Origin: Selaginella moellendorffii
Lineage: Eukaryota; Streptophyta; Lycopodiopsida; Selaginellales; Selaginellaceae
DNA: 60,000 nucleotides
Assembly: GCF_000143415.4 (NCBI RefSeq)
Contig: NW_003314278.1
Coordinates: 1,691,543-1,751,542 of the forward strand
Reading direction: 5' to 3'
Both the position numbers and the translations under genes were made by a program. The first letter of the stretch is position 1. Every line of letters begins with the position of its first letter. This document shows, one piece after another, positions 49,828 through 60,000 of this stretch. The notes under the pieces are model-generated. The model did not search any database. It was given only the letters and a program-made list of their open reading frames with translations, and was not told the DNA's origin.

Positions 49828-52250
49828 ATGCAGCGCAAGCTCGGCTATAGGCCGGCATTGCTGTGGAATCCAGCAGTGTACGAGTACCTTAGAGAGGCTT
49901 ATGGCGCGGATCACTTCTCTCGAATCTGTGACGCGCTCACGTAAGTTTTGGAAGGATAGATTTGATTCCTATAGAATGCTTGGGCATTTTGCTGCCTTGT
50001 TTTGCAAATTTCGTGATGCTCTCTAGTGGTTTCTAATTTTCTAGTTTCTTGCCTTGGAAGTTCTCTGGTTCTCGAGAGTTTTGAGAAACTTAGTTTTTTT
50101 TGCTTTGAAAGTTCTCTGGTTTTCGAGAGTTTTGAGAGACTTTACTTGGTTTTTCTTGCCTTGAAAGTTTTCTAGTTTTGAAAACCTTTTACTGACGTTT
50201 TGTTTCAACGCAGTCGGCCTTCTACGTACTGCTGTGTTCGCGCCAATGCGATGCAAACAAGTACTGCCGCCGTTATCGCGGAGCTCAAGGAATTCTTATC
50301 GAGCAAGGAAGCGGAAGGAACGACTTGCTACGAGCATCCCTTGCTTAAAAATGTGGTGATTGTGCCTGGCCGTGGTCCTTGCGACGTGAGCTATGACGAC
50401 GAGGTACAAAAGATCGTAATGGTTAGTAGAAAGTGTGCGGAAGCTGTGCTCCGTGGTGCCGAGGTAAGAGTTTTTTTGTTCCGCGTTTCTCTCTTATAGT
50501 CTTTAACGACAGCGTGAAAGGTTTTTGTTCCAGGTGTTTTAGCTTGTAGCGAGCATGTCGATGAAGGTGACTCGGTAGCAGTTTTTGCGAGGATTGAAGT
50601 CAAGGATAGCGCGGGGAAATGGTCGAATGGGGTTACTCGAGGGACGACTATACCTCTGAGCGATTGGGAATCATGTAAAGTATTTTCCACTCTGATATAG
50701 TTTTTTGACTTATTCTTCCGGGTTTGCAGCTCTTGGAGGCAGTCCATATGACTGGTTTATCGGGAAAGGCCGCGCGATGATGTCCCGGCCTACGTTGTTC
50801 AGGGAAAGGCAAGGCATTGCAGTTAAAATGACAGATCGGATTTACAACCTTCCTGCCTTTCATGGTAATATAAACAGCCTTTCTGCTCTTGGCTTTACGC
50901 TTGTGTCTCAGGAATACTTGAAGGAGGGGTGTTCTTACAAAATCTACCGAGCATTGTCACGGCCATTGTCCTCGGTATGTTAGATTTCTCACGATCAATC
51001 GATGAAAAAATAAAACTAAGGTTTGTCCAGATCCACAGCCCGGAGAGAGGATATTGGATATGTGTGCTGCCCCGGGTGGTAAAACGACTGCTATTGCCTC
51101 TCTGATGAACAATACTGGAGAAGTGATCGCTTTGGATCGGACACATAACAAGGTGAGAAAATACCATTTATTTGTCGATTTTCTGACTTGTCCGACCAGG
51201 TCCTGGAAATTTTAAGCCTTGCGAAGGAACTTGGATTGTCCTGCATTCAGGCTTTCAAATTAGACGCTTTGAAATCTGTCCAGGTGGATTCCGATGCGCA
51301 ATCTTCGCTAGCGCTGACACAGCCTTTAGAGAAAGGTCTGACGTGCAATTATGCCTGTGTTTTTTTTTGCAAATATCTCTCACTTTGGCCGTGCAGAAAT
51401 CCAGTGCTTTATGGCAACTCTGGGTGATCCCCCTGAGACTGAAGTTCCACCGACTAGTCAATATACAAGTAAAGCTCGTGAAAGAAAAGAATCCCGGAGA
51501 CTGAAGAACGGCCGTGGAAGAGGACAGCATTTAGGAGGCAGAGTGGACATGATAAAAAGCTTTCCTCCAAACTCGTTTGACAGAGTTTTACTCGATGCAC
51601 CATGCTCGGCATTAGGATTGAGGCCACGTCTTTTTGCTGCCGAGGTGACGTACTTATCGTTTTTTCCTGGGATTAAACTGTTATCGTTTTCTTACAGGAA
51701 ACGTTAGAATCTCTGGGACGACATGCGATTTACCAGCGTCGGCTGTTTGACAGAGCCGTGGAACTTGTGAAAGCGGGCGGAACGTTAGTGTATTCCACGT
51801 AAGTCGTGCAGTGTGTTGTGTGTAAACTGATGTTTCGTGGAGGACTTTGTGCAGGTGCACCATTAATCCTGGCGAGAATGAAGCTTTGGTGCGTTATGCA
51901 CTAGACAAGTATAAGTTTTTGGTGCTTGTGGATCAGGTAAAAGTTAGTTCTTTTCTGATCAGATTAGACAGTCAAACAGTTAATTGCGCCAGGTGCCAAA
52001 AATTGGAGGCCCGGGGCTTGTCGGAGGAACGAGTGTCTATGATGGTCGTGGCTACAGGTACAATGATCTTTTTACTTTTAAGAGCAGGCAAAAGTTACTG
52101 CTTTTGAACTACAGGGAATGGCTCAAGGAAGGAGAGCAATATCTAGTGCAAAGATTTGATCCGTCCAGTCCAGTCGATACAATCGGATTCTTCATTGCAA
52201 AGTTCCAGGTGCCGGCAACGAAGAGCGCAAACGTCTCAGGCAACTGTTAA
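49828..52250 (+). CDS. NSUN6-type RNA cytosine-5 methyltransferase with PUA domain
   Basis: SAM-dependent m5C RNA methyltransferase of the NOL1/NOP2/Sun family; NSUN6 in animals modifies tRNA acceptor stems and some mRNAs. The N-terminal half (MQRKLGYRPALLWNP..) and a PUA domain (VFVPGVLACSEHVDEGDSVA) precede GILEGGVFLQNLPSIV, the SAM motif ILDMCAAPGGKTTAIAS, the release cysteine motif DAPCSALGLRP and the catalytic motif YSTCTINPGENE, which is split by an intron. The C-terminus GFFIAKFQVPATKSANVSG ends at TAA 52,248. About ten short introns are present. The last 15 bp overlap, in antisense, the end of the CYB5D1 coding sequence. Confidence 0.92.
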
Positions 52251-53137
52251 GTCATCGTTGAAGTAGATGTGGACGACCGGGATGTAAAAGTACGATGCTA
52301 GGCCCAGGGACACAAACAGGTCGGCCTCGTCGGCTATCCCGTTCTCGGTGAGTGTCTTCTCCATGCTCAAGTCGACAAACTCTTTCTTGTCATTTACACA
52401 CATTGCTTTCCAGGTGTAGCTGTTGGCGTGCGCGTTGTACGCGAGATAACGCTCGAGGATGTGCTGCACATTCTCCTCGGACGGCACCTAGTTGAAGAAA
52501 ATCAGGCGAGAAAAAGGAACAAACTTTGCCAACTTAAAAGCTTACCTCGAGAAGGATCTCGTGGTCGATGAGAACGTTCTTGATCCTCACCATCCGGGTC
52601 TTCCTGCTCAGCTTCCCGATGATATACTCGGGATCGTTCCACCAGTCGAAGGGGTAGCCGCTGTTCCAGTCCGTCCGGGGTCCCGTCGGTGGGATGTGAA
52701 CGAATCGCCCCTGCGAGCAGTGACACCAACAGATCCTCGGCGAGAGCTCTGGCAAGCAAAACTTATCATCACCTGTGGAACGTCGAAGGTCTCGACGTTG
52801 GAGACTGGATCCCGGTAGAGCTTGACGCTGCCAGTCTTGGCATCAAACCAGTGGCTTATGTCACCGCCGGCTTCGTAGACGAGCAACTGCGCACACACTT
52901 GACGAGAAGGCCAAGCCAAAGCTTAGATCGCGACGATGGAAGCCAAAAAATCGCATTTTGGAAGAGACAATAGGATAGACAATAGGATACCTTGCCAAGG
53001 ACGCCGGGGTTCTTTGGGATGAGCTTGGTAACGTCATAGACGGTTCCCAGGGACGTGACCCAGCAATCGCCAAGCGTGCAGTGCTCTTTCACCTCATTGG
53101 CCGTGTACCATCGGCTACTTCGGCGTGGACAGGCCAT
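52236..53137 (-). CDS. CYB5D1-like cytochrome b5-domain ciliary protein
   Basis: Homologue of cytochrome b5 domain-containing protein 1, associated with motile cilia in animals and algae. Exons give RWYTANEVKEHCTLGDCWVT, SLGTVYDVTKL, VYEAGGDISHWFDAKTG, GRFVHIPPTGPRTDWN, the WWNDPEYIIGKLSRKTRMVR stretch, ERYLAYNAHANSYTWKAM and PVVHIYFNDDLTVA. The His of DISHWF fits the second haem-ligand position. The canonical HPGG is replaced by KNPG, as in the family. Roughly 210 residues. Its presence fits a land plant with flagellated sperm. It overlaps NSUN6 tail to tail and is divergent from the DUF789 gene. Confidence 0.88.
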
Positions 53138-53651
53138 TCTTTCTAATCTCCCCCCACCTTTTCCCCGTTTGGATTTGGAAAGCCACGCAAACCCTAACCC
53201 CTGGTGACGTCAGCCCTAGGTTCAAGCGATAGCGTTATCGGCTCGGTCAAATCCTTGACAAAGAAATCGATCGTGATGATACGCCGATGTGGATCACTGG
53301 GATTTGGATTTGTATCGTGGAAAGGTCGCCCATTTAGGCAAATCAACCCACAGAGAAAAATAAGGGGCACACATTATACTCGCACACGAACTATTCCCGG
53401 AATATTCTGCCACGTGTTACTGGTATATGCCCGACACTTAACCCTCGATGGCGAGTTTCCTCTCTTTCTCTCTCTCTCTCTCCCGTGTTGTTTTTGTGTG
53501 CTTGGCTGCTAGAGTCTTTGGGGAGACGAAGAGGTAGGGTTTTAATCCTGATTCCATAGCTCGCGCTGGTGCCGCGGTCTTCATTGTGGATTTCTTGCGA
53601 TCCGGGTAGAATCGTGGTAGTGTAGTACGAATTTCTAGCTTAGGATTGCCC
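53138..53651. promoter_or_regulatory. Shared upstream region of CYB5D1 and the DUF789 gene
   Basis: 514 bp between divergent starts. It contains a CACGTG at 53,412-53,417 and a CT repeat (about 53,459-53,482) typical of plant 5' untranslated regions. Confidence 0.4.
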
Positions 53652-55277
53652 ATGGTGGGGCAAATAGAGCAAGTGGCTATGTCGGATGTTGCAATTGAGC
53701 ACAACATAGCCTCGAAATTGGGTGGAAAAGGGGGAGGAGGATGCTGCTGTTGCTGCTGTGGCGATGGCAATAGGAATTCCCCTTGCAAAACTTCCAGGCC
53801 GACCGCGGTGGCATCAGCGCCACGGATCATTCCAGACGAGAAATCTCGGCAAGTGAGCGAGGCCTCGACGTCGTCATCAAACCTGGACCAATTTCTACAC
53901 CACACAACGCCCAAAGTACAACTGCAATGTCTGCCAAAGGTTTGGTGTGGCATTGGCATTTTGTTCTAGCGATGAGCTAACGAGGATTTGGTTCTCTTTT
54001 CTTTTTTATGGTTCTTCTCTCTCTCTTTTTTTGTTCTTCTCTCTTGCAGACTTGTCTTTGGGACAGCAGTGTCAAGAGATGGAGGCCGGCCAATGTGGAA
54101 TCCATCCCTTTTTTCACCCTGGGAGATTTGTGGGATAGTTTTGACGAGTGGAGCGCCTATGGAGCTGGAGTTCCTCTGGTGCTAAACGGGAAGGAGGAAG
54201 TGGTGCAGTACTACGTACCATACCTTTCTGCGCTTCAACTCTACACAAGGACGGGTTTGAGGCGTTGCTTGAACTCGAGGTAAGTCGTTTCTCGCGTTTC
54301 TTTGCTTTCGCCAGCTTCTTGTTCTAAGCGGCTTTTGTGTTCTTGTAGCAGGAAGTTTTGCCATGACTCTAGTGATGCTAGCGAGAGCAGTGACTACCGT
54401 GACTCAAACAGTGATGTGAGCAGCGACAATGACAGTGAATCCAGTGTGGAGGGGATCGGTCCCATCCGGACGTCCTTCTGGAAGAAGTGCCAGACCACGG
54501 GATTCTGCCGCGGACGTAGCAACGCAACGCTGAGTGCCTTGCATGAAGTGTTGAGCGATGACGATGACGAAGAAGTAGACAACTGGGAGCGCAAGGAGGC
54601 CGATCATCTCCTCCTCAGTTACCTCGAGGACTCAGCGCCTTACAGCCGCGTTCCTCTGATTGGCAAGGTATGGCTTTGAAACTTTTTCAAGTTCTTCATG
54701 TTTTTCTCGTGCTTTTCAGATTAGCGAGCTCGAACGGAGTTTTCCGGATATCAGGACGCTCCGTAGCTACGAGCTCTTGCCGACAAGCTGGTTCTCGATA
54801 GCTTGGTATGTCCACAAGCTTGTTCGTTTGTTCGCCCTGAGCGCAAAGCTTTCACTCCCAGGTATCCCATCTATCGCATTCCAACGGGGCCAACTCTCAA
54901 AGACCTGGGAACTTGCTTTCTAACTTTCCACTCGCTTTCCACTCCTTTACAAGGTAATGGCTGTGGTGCTACAGAAAGTTTCTGAAGATGCCAATGGATC
55001 AGAGATTTCAGATGCTCCCGAGCCTCCTCTGGGATCCGCGAGGCTCGACTTGGTCGATGGTTCCATCCGGCCAGAGGATGGCTTGAAAAGGCTGGTTTTG
55101 CAGTCGTTTGGACTGGGATCTTACAAGCTCAGGGGAGCGTTTTGGACGTCGGCTGGAAACCCCGAGAAGCTCCTGGCATCCAACTTGGAGGGCCATGCGG
55201 ACTCGTGGCTCAAGGGACTCCGTGTCCGCCACCCCGACTTCGAGTTCTTTGCCTCGCGGAGTCCAAACCGGCGCTGA
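53652..55277 (+). CDS. DUF789-family protein
   Basis: Plant-specific family of unknown function. The first exon ([18 protein letters not shown]..) has a Gly-rich stretch leading into six consecutive cysteines ([13 protein letters not shown]). It ends [17 protein letters not shown], the family's usual start. Core blocks follow: [39 protein letters not shown], an acidic Ser/Asp-rich linker, then [25 protein letters not shown] and [20 protein letters not shown]. The last exon gives [20 protein letters not shown] and RHPDFEFF, then TGA. The order and spacing agree with family members, so the gene is probably intact. The intron before the last exon may use a cagaaag acceptor. Confidence 0.88.
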
Positions 55278-56568
55278 AAGGATGAGTGATCCCAGGTAAT
55301 TTTGATGTTTTTCGTCAGCTCTTCGTCAGTGGAAGCAAAAGCCAAAAAAAAAAAGGAGAAAAAGAACCAACACCCGAAATTAAAAAGGAAGAAAAGAGCT
55401 ACTAAAGTTTGGTGAATCGAGAAAAAAAAATAGAAAACGAGAGAGGATCGTCACAGGCGTGATCGAAGCGATTCGATCAAAGCTACAAGGAGGTCACCAC
55501 CAAAGCAAATCGAGATCATCTTAAAGCTATGAGAAGATGATGATCGCAAACGACGAAGCAAAGGATTTGATCCTCCGAGCGTCACCATTGGATGAGCCCA
55601 AAAGGAAAAAAACGAAGGAGGAGAAAAATTCTAGCTTGCTTTGATCACCAAAACCTCATGTTGCGTGATTACGTGGAATGTCACGGTCGAGCCTCGATCT
55701 CTTTTTGACGAGTGCACGTCTAAAGAGGCAAACGTGGCGACGACTAAGGGCATATCCGCTTGGAATATGCCTAGGGTTTATAGGGGGATTTATCGGTTTT
55801 GAATTTCAGAGGGAGAGAAAGAAGAGAGGAGAGCGATTGTTAGGTCGTGGCGAAGGCGCTGTGAAGCTGCTCGCGCGCGACGAGGAGGACGACGACGGAG
55901 TAGTTTACCCTAATATCTTGGAGAATGAGGGGCGCTGGATCCGTGAGAGCGCCATGGCTATGGTCGTCGCCGCGCGACGGATCAACAAAGGCTGCCGCCA
56001 ACGCGCTCTGAGGTATGGCCGGACGAAAATGCAGTTCCCCCATTCCTCGCCGCCGCCCCTTGCTTTGTTTTCTTGTGGCTTGGCCCTTTGCCCGTCCAAA
56101 GTCCCAGAAGGAATAGTGGCGCTCCTCCCCATTTTGGTTTGGAGAGATTTTTAGCAGTCTAGCGTCCTTGTTAGGGAGTCGGGCCCTTTTTTTCTTTTCT
56201 TCCTTTGCGGAGTTCCTTCCTCTTTTTCGTTGTTGCCTTGGGCATAAATTTGCCTTCGTTCGTCCGGCACCTCGCTCATGCGGTCCATGTGTTCACGCTG
56301 TTTGGGTTCCACTTGCTCACACGAAAGCCTTTTCATGGAACTTTCATGAATGCCTTGTCGGCACGTTGCCATTCCGGTTGACTTTGATGCTTGCAAGTTC
56401 GTGTCAAAGAGCGCGCAATTGCTGGAGGAGGTTGCTTACTCGTTCTAGAAGTTGGGATCTCTGACTTGTTATTTTGCTTTGAAGCGGCCCGTGCCCCTTT
56501 CCTCTCTCCTTTTAAGGCTTTTCGTTGACAGTAAAGAGGAGGAAGTTTTGCTTGTAGGAGGCCGAGTT
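55278..56568. other. Intergenic/5' region of the P4-ATPase gene
   Basis: A-rich to about 55,660, then GC-richer sequence typical of a 5' untranslated region. An open stretch at 55,678-56,154 has no recognisable domain. A leader intron is possible. I see no separate gene. Confidence 0.35.
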
Positions 56569-59500
56569 ATGGGGCCGGATTTCCTTGTGCACGTATGGAA
56601 GAGTGCGAGGAAATGCTGGAGTGGAAGATCTAAGCGCGGTGGGGATGCGGAGGATCTACTGGCGATTGCTGATGGAGACGAGCATGAAGTCCACTGCAAC
56701 AATCCGCCTCTCAATGCCCCTTTCAGGTATGAATGGCGATCTTAGCTCTTGTTTCGCTGTAAGTTTCTTTATCCTTTTCACTCCAGGTATCCAGACAATA
56801 GAACCTGGACTACAAAGTATACATGGTACAGTTTCGTACCGAGATCTTTGTTTGAGCAGTATCGGCGAGCAGCTTATTGGTACTTCACGGCTATGGCGGG
56901 GCTGTCGCTAACGCCCTTCAGTCCATACCGACCAGTCAGCGTTATTTTGCCCCTTCTCTTCGTCATTGCCCTCGGCATGGCGAGAGAGCTCTGGGAGGAT
57001 GTTCGTCGAGCACGAGGGGATCGTGAGATTAATTCCAGGCCCGTGACATGTTGCACGAGAGGCACGGCACAAGTGAAGCTGTGGAGGGAGCTTCTGGTCG
57101 GAGATGTGGTCAAAGTCAAGGACAAGGAGTTCTTCCCCGCAGATCTACTGCTTCTGCAATCCAGCAATTCCGATGGAGTGTGCTACGTTGAGACGAAGAA
57201 CCTCGACGGGGAGACTAACTTAAAGGTGACGTCTGGCTTATTCCTTGAGTGAACAAGAGTAATCTCGTTTCTGTGGTTTGATAGGCAGGTCCGACAAGCG
57301 TCGCAAAGTACATGTCATTTGGTTAGCGATGAAAGCTTCAAGGACTTTGATGCGGTTCTGAAGTGCGAGCCTCCCAACGCCTCGCTTTATACGTTCAGCG
57401 GCAGGCTGGAGTTTCCGAATGGCCAGGTTTCTCCCATGGGACCGCCGCAGGTGCTTCTCAGGGACTCCTGCCTCCAAAACACGGATTACGTATACGGGGT
57501 GGTGATTTACGCGGGACGGGACACGAAAGTCATGAGAAACGCCATCAATCCACCGTCGAAACGCAGCCGCATGGACCAGAAGCTGGATCACATCATGTGG
57601 GTTATGTTTGGGATACTCTTCGTCATGAGCTTGGCAACGGGTCTAGCAGGTGGCCTCTTGACGAGGTTCCGACTGTCGAGGCTGTTCTACTTCAGGCCTT
57701 TCGAGGACAATCCTTATTACAATCCCAGGAGAGCAGCCATCGCTGGTATCATCGCGTTTGTAAACGGCCTGGTGTTATATGGCTACCTTATCCCGATCTC
57801 TCTCTACGTCACGCTGGAGATTGTCCGAGTGATCCAAGCCTTGTTTATTGGCCAGGACCTGGGCATGTACGACGAGGAGACTGACCGGCCTGCGAAAGTG
57901 AAGTCTTCCGGGTTGAACGAAGAACTTGGACAAGTGGATACCATCCTGTCCGACAAGACTGGAACGCTCACTGCCAACCAGATGGATTTTTGCAAGTGTA
58001 CCATCGATGGGACTTCATATGGGACGGGATCTACAGACGTTGAAAGAGCGTCCAAGAGGCTGGGAATACCTTTCCTGGAGGCCCACGCCGAGGATGCTGA
58101 CACCAGTGATCCGGTTGTGAAGGGGTTCAACTTCCAGGACGACCGGTTGATGGATGGGAAGTGGCTGAAACAGGAGAATGCCGACAGGATTAAGCTTTTC
58201 TTCCAGACGCTCGCTCTCTGCCACACAGCGCTACCCGAGGGTGATATTGCGGATCCAAAATCTATCCAGTATCGCGCTGAGTCTCCCGATGAGACTGCTC
58301 TTGTGGTGGCGGCCCAGCAGTTTGGATATGTTTTCTACAAGAAGACCCCGACTACTCTATATGTGAGGGAGATAACTGGAACCAAAGGAGAAACTGCTGA
58401 TAATGCTTACGAGCTTCTAAATGTGCTGGAGTTCAGCAGCGCCCGGAAACGCATGTCGGTGATCGTGCGCCTTCCAGGAGGTAACATCGTGCTTCTATCG
58501 AAAGGTGCTGATTCCGTGATGCTCGACCGTTTGGATCGCCATGACGAAGAACATATATCCATAACACTGGACCACTTGCGAACTTNNNNNNNNNNNNNNN
58601 NNNNNNNNNNNNNNNNNNNNNNNNNNNNNNNNNNNNNNNNNNNNNNNNNNNNNNNNNNNNNNNNNNNNNNNNNNNNNNNNNNNNNNNNNNNNNNNNNNNN
58701 NNNNNNNNNNNNNNNNNNNNNNNNNNNNNNNNNNNNNNNNNNNNNNNNNNNNNNNNNNNNNNNNNNNNNNNNNNNNNNNNNNNNNNNNNNNNNNNNNNNN
58801 NNNNNNNNNNNNNNNNNNCAGGCAGGAATCAAAATATGGGTTCTAACGGGAGACAAGATGGAGACCGCTATTAACATTGGCTACGCATGCAGGTAAAAGG
58901 CACCGCTTTTTTCTTACATATCTATTTTAAATGTTCGTATGGTATTTTTTCCACAGTTTACTGCGACCCGGCATGGATAAACTCATCGTAAGCCTGGGAG
59001 GATCGTCAGTGCAGGTTCTTGACGAGAAGCTGTCGCATGGAGGATTGTCCCCGGACGAAAGAGCGAGAAGAAGAAAAGATGTATGTGTTATGAAGCCTTT
59101 CTTGGGATCAATTAACTTGTGGCAACTTTACAGGAGCTGCAAAATTTGGTTCGTCAGCAACTCGACGACGGCCTGAGAGCCTTCGAGAGCAACATTGAGC
59201 TGGATGAACTTCCACGCGGGAACTCGTCAAGTCGTCATGAAGGAGGGTCTGGCAGGTTTGCTAATATCCTTCAAAGAGACAGCGGAGGTGTCTCAAGCTT
59301 TCGATCCTTTGGAAGCCAGAACCTACAGAGAACGATGTCGAGAGATAGAAGCAGCTACACAAAGATGGACGACGCTGTGAATGATGCCTATGCACTTGTT
59401 ATCGATGGTGATTCACTGGCAGTCATACTGACGGGAGATTTGCAGAACTTATTCATGGAGCTAGCTACAAAATGCTCCTCGGTTATTTGTTGTAGAGTTT

Positions 59501-60000
59501 CACCCAAGCAGAAGGCATTCGTGGCGAAGCTGGTAATGAAGGGATTGGGTAAAGACAGGCTTTGCCTGGCTATAGGCGACGGGGCAAACGACGTGGGAAT
59601 GATCCAGGTTGCCAACGTTGGTGTAGGGATTATTGGCGTCGAAGGTGCTCAGGTAAAAAACTCTCTTGTTTTCTCTAGGGGACTAAAACCTTTGTCTGTG
59701 TTTTGATTGCAGGCTGCTATGGCTGCCGATTTTACCATCGCAAAGTTCCGATTTTTGGAGAGACTACTCCTTGTACATGGTCATTGGTGTTATAGACGTA
59801 TTTCGGTCATGGTAAGCTTCTCCGGTCGTAGAGTCTTTGCTGATACTCACACCCATGCATTTCGCCCTCCGCAGATTCGCTACTTTTTGTTCAAAGTCTG
59901 CCTCATAGGCTGGATTTCTGTCTACTCGAATATTTTCACGGTGTTTTCGGGCAATCCTCTCTACGACGACTGGTACGCATCCTTCTACAGCACGGTGTTC
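56569..60000 (+). CDS. P4-type ATPase, aminophospholipid flippase (ALA-like), partial
   Basis: P4-ATPase that moves phospholipids to the cytosolic leaflet, usually with an ALIS/Cdc50 partner. It starts [19 protein letters not shown]. Then come [36 protein letters not shown] (TM1-2), [12 protein letters not shown] (actuator DGET, about 57,205) and [15 protein letters not shown] (TM4 with the PISL motif of flippases). The phosphorylation site DKTGTLT lies near 57,953. In the nucleotide domain, [20 protein letters not shown] is followed by an N run (58,586-58,818). After the gap come [45 protein letters not shown] (about 59,577) and [18 protein letters not shown]. The frame is intact outside the gap, and the C-terminal membrane helices continue past the window. 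Confidence 0.93.
58586..58818. other. Assembly gap (233 N) inside the P4-ATPase gene
   Basis: Unresolved bases. The same frame is open on both sides, which fits a gap of about the right size in coding sequence or one small intron. Confidence 0.98.

Overview
The window looks like nuclear DNA of a seedless vascular plant, most probably the lycophyte Selaginella. It holds plant-only genes (a TROL-type chloroplast rhodanese, an EMF2-type Polycomb protein, a CDPK, a DUF789 protein) next to a ciliary cytochrome-b5-domain gene, CYB5D1, that plants without motile sperm lack. Introns are very short, mostly about 45-110 bp with GT..AG ends. Compact gene islands alternate with LTR retrotransposons. The species call is an inference from these traits; I ran no search.

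Layout. Positions 1-9,570 are a decayed, AT-shifted mosaic of LTR retroelements: a minus-strand Ty3/gypsy ruin (gag, RT, RNase H and integrase traces in order), pieces of a large non-coding LTR element with a local inversion, and a possible solo LTR. A near-palindromic hairpin follows at 9,725-9,890. The first gene island (11.3-27.6 kb) carries HSP33 (-) and TROL (+) back to back over a 156-bp gap with a G-box, then an EMF2-like gene (+), an ABCC transporter (+), a damaged NAD kinase (+), an EEP nuclease/phosphatase with an EF-hand (-) and a UDP-glycosyltransferase pseudogene (-).

From 27.7 to 45.5 kb there is a long AT microsatellite with an assembly gap, a second decayed gypsy copy, and a three-level nest. 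A roughly 290-bp foldback (MITE-like) element is split by a non-autonomous, coding-free LTR element (30,647-45,446; 5-bp target duplication GCCAC). That element is itself split by a young Ty3/gypsy chromovirus (35,534-43,064; duplication CTTAG). The gag-pol frame of the chromovirus is broken only by two short GT..AG segments. Removing both gives one continuous 4,674-nt frame, so the element appears to carry two spliceosomal introns in its integrase.

The second gene island (47.5-60 kb) has a CDPK (-) divergent from an NSUN6-type RNA methyltransferase (+). The end of the NSUN6 coding sequence overlaps the end of CYB5D1 (-) by 15 bp. CYB5D1 is divergent from a DUF789 gene (+), and a P4-type phospholipid flippase (+) runs off the window and contains a second assembly gap. 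The genes are unrelated housekeeping and signalling functions; no operon-like or biosynthetic cluster is apparent.
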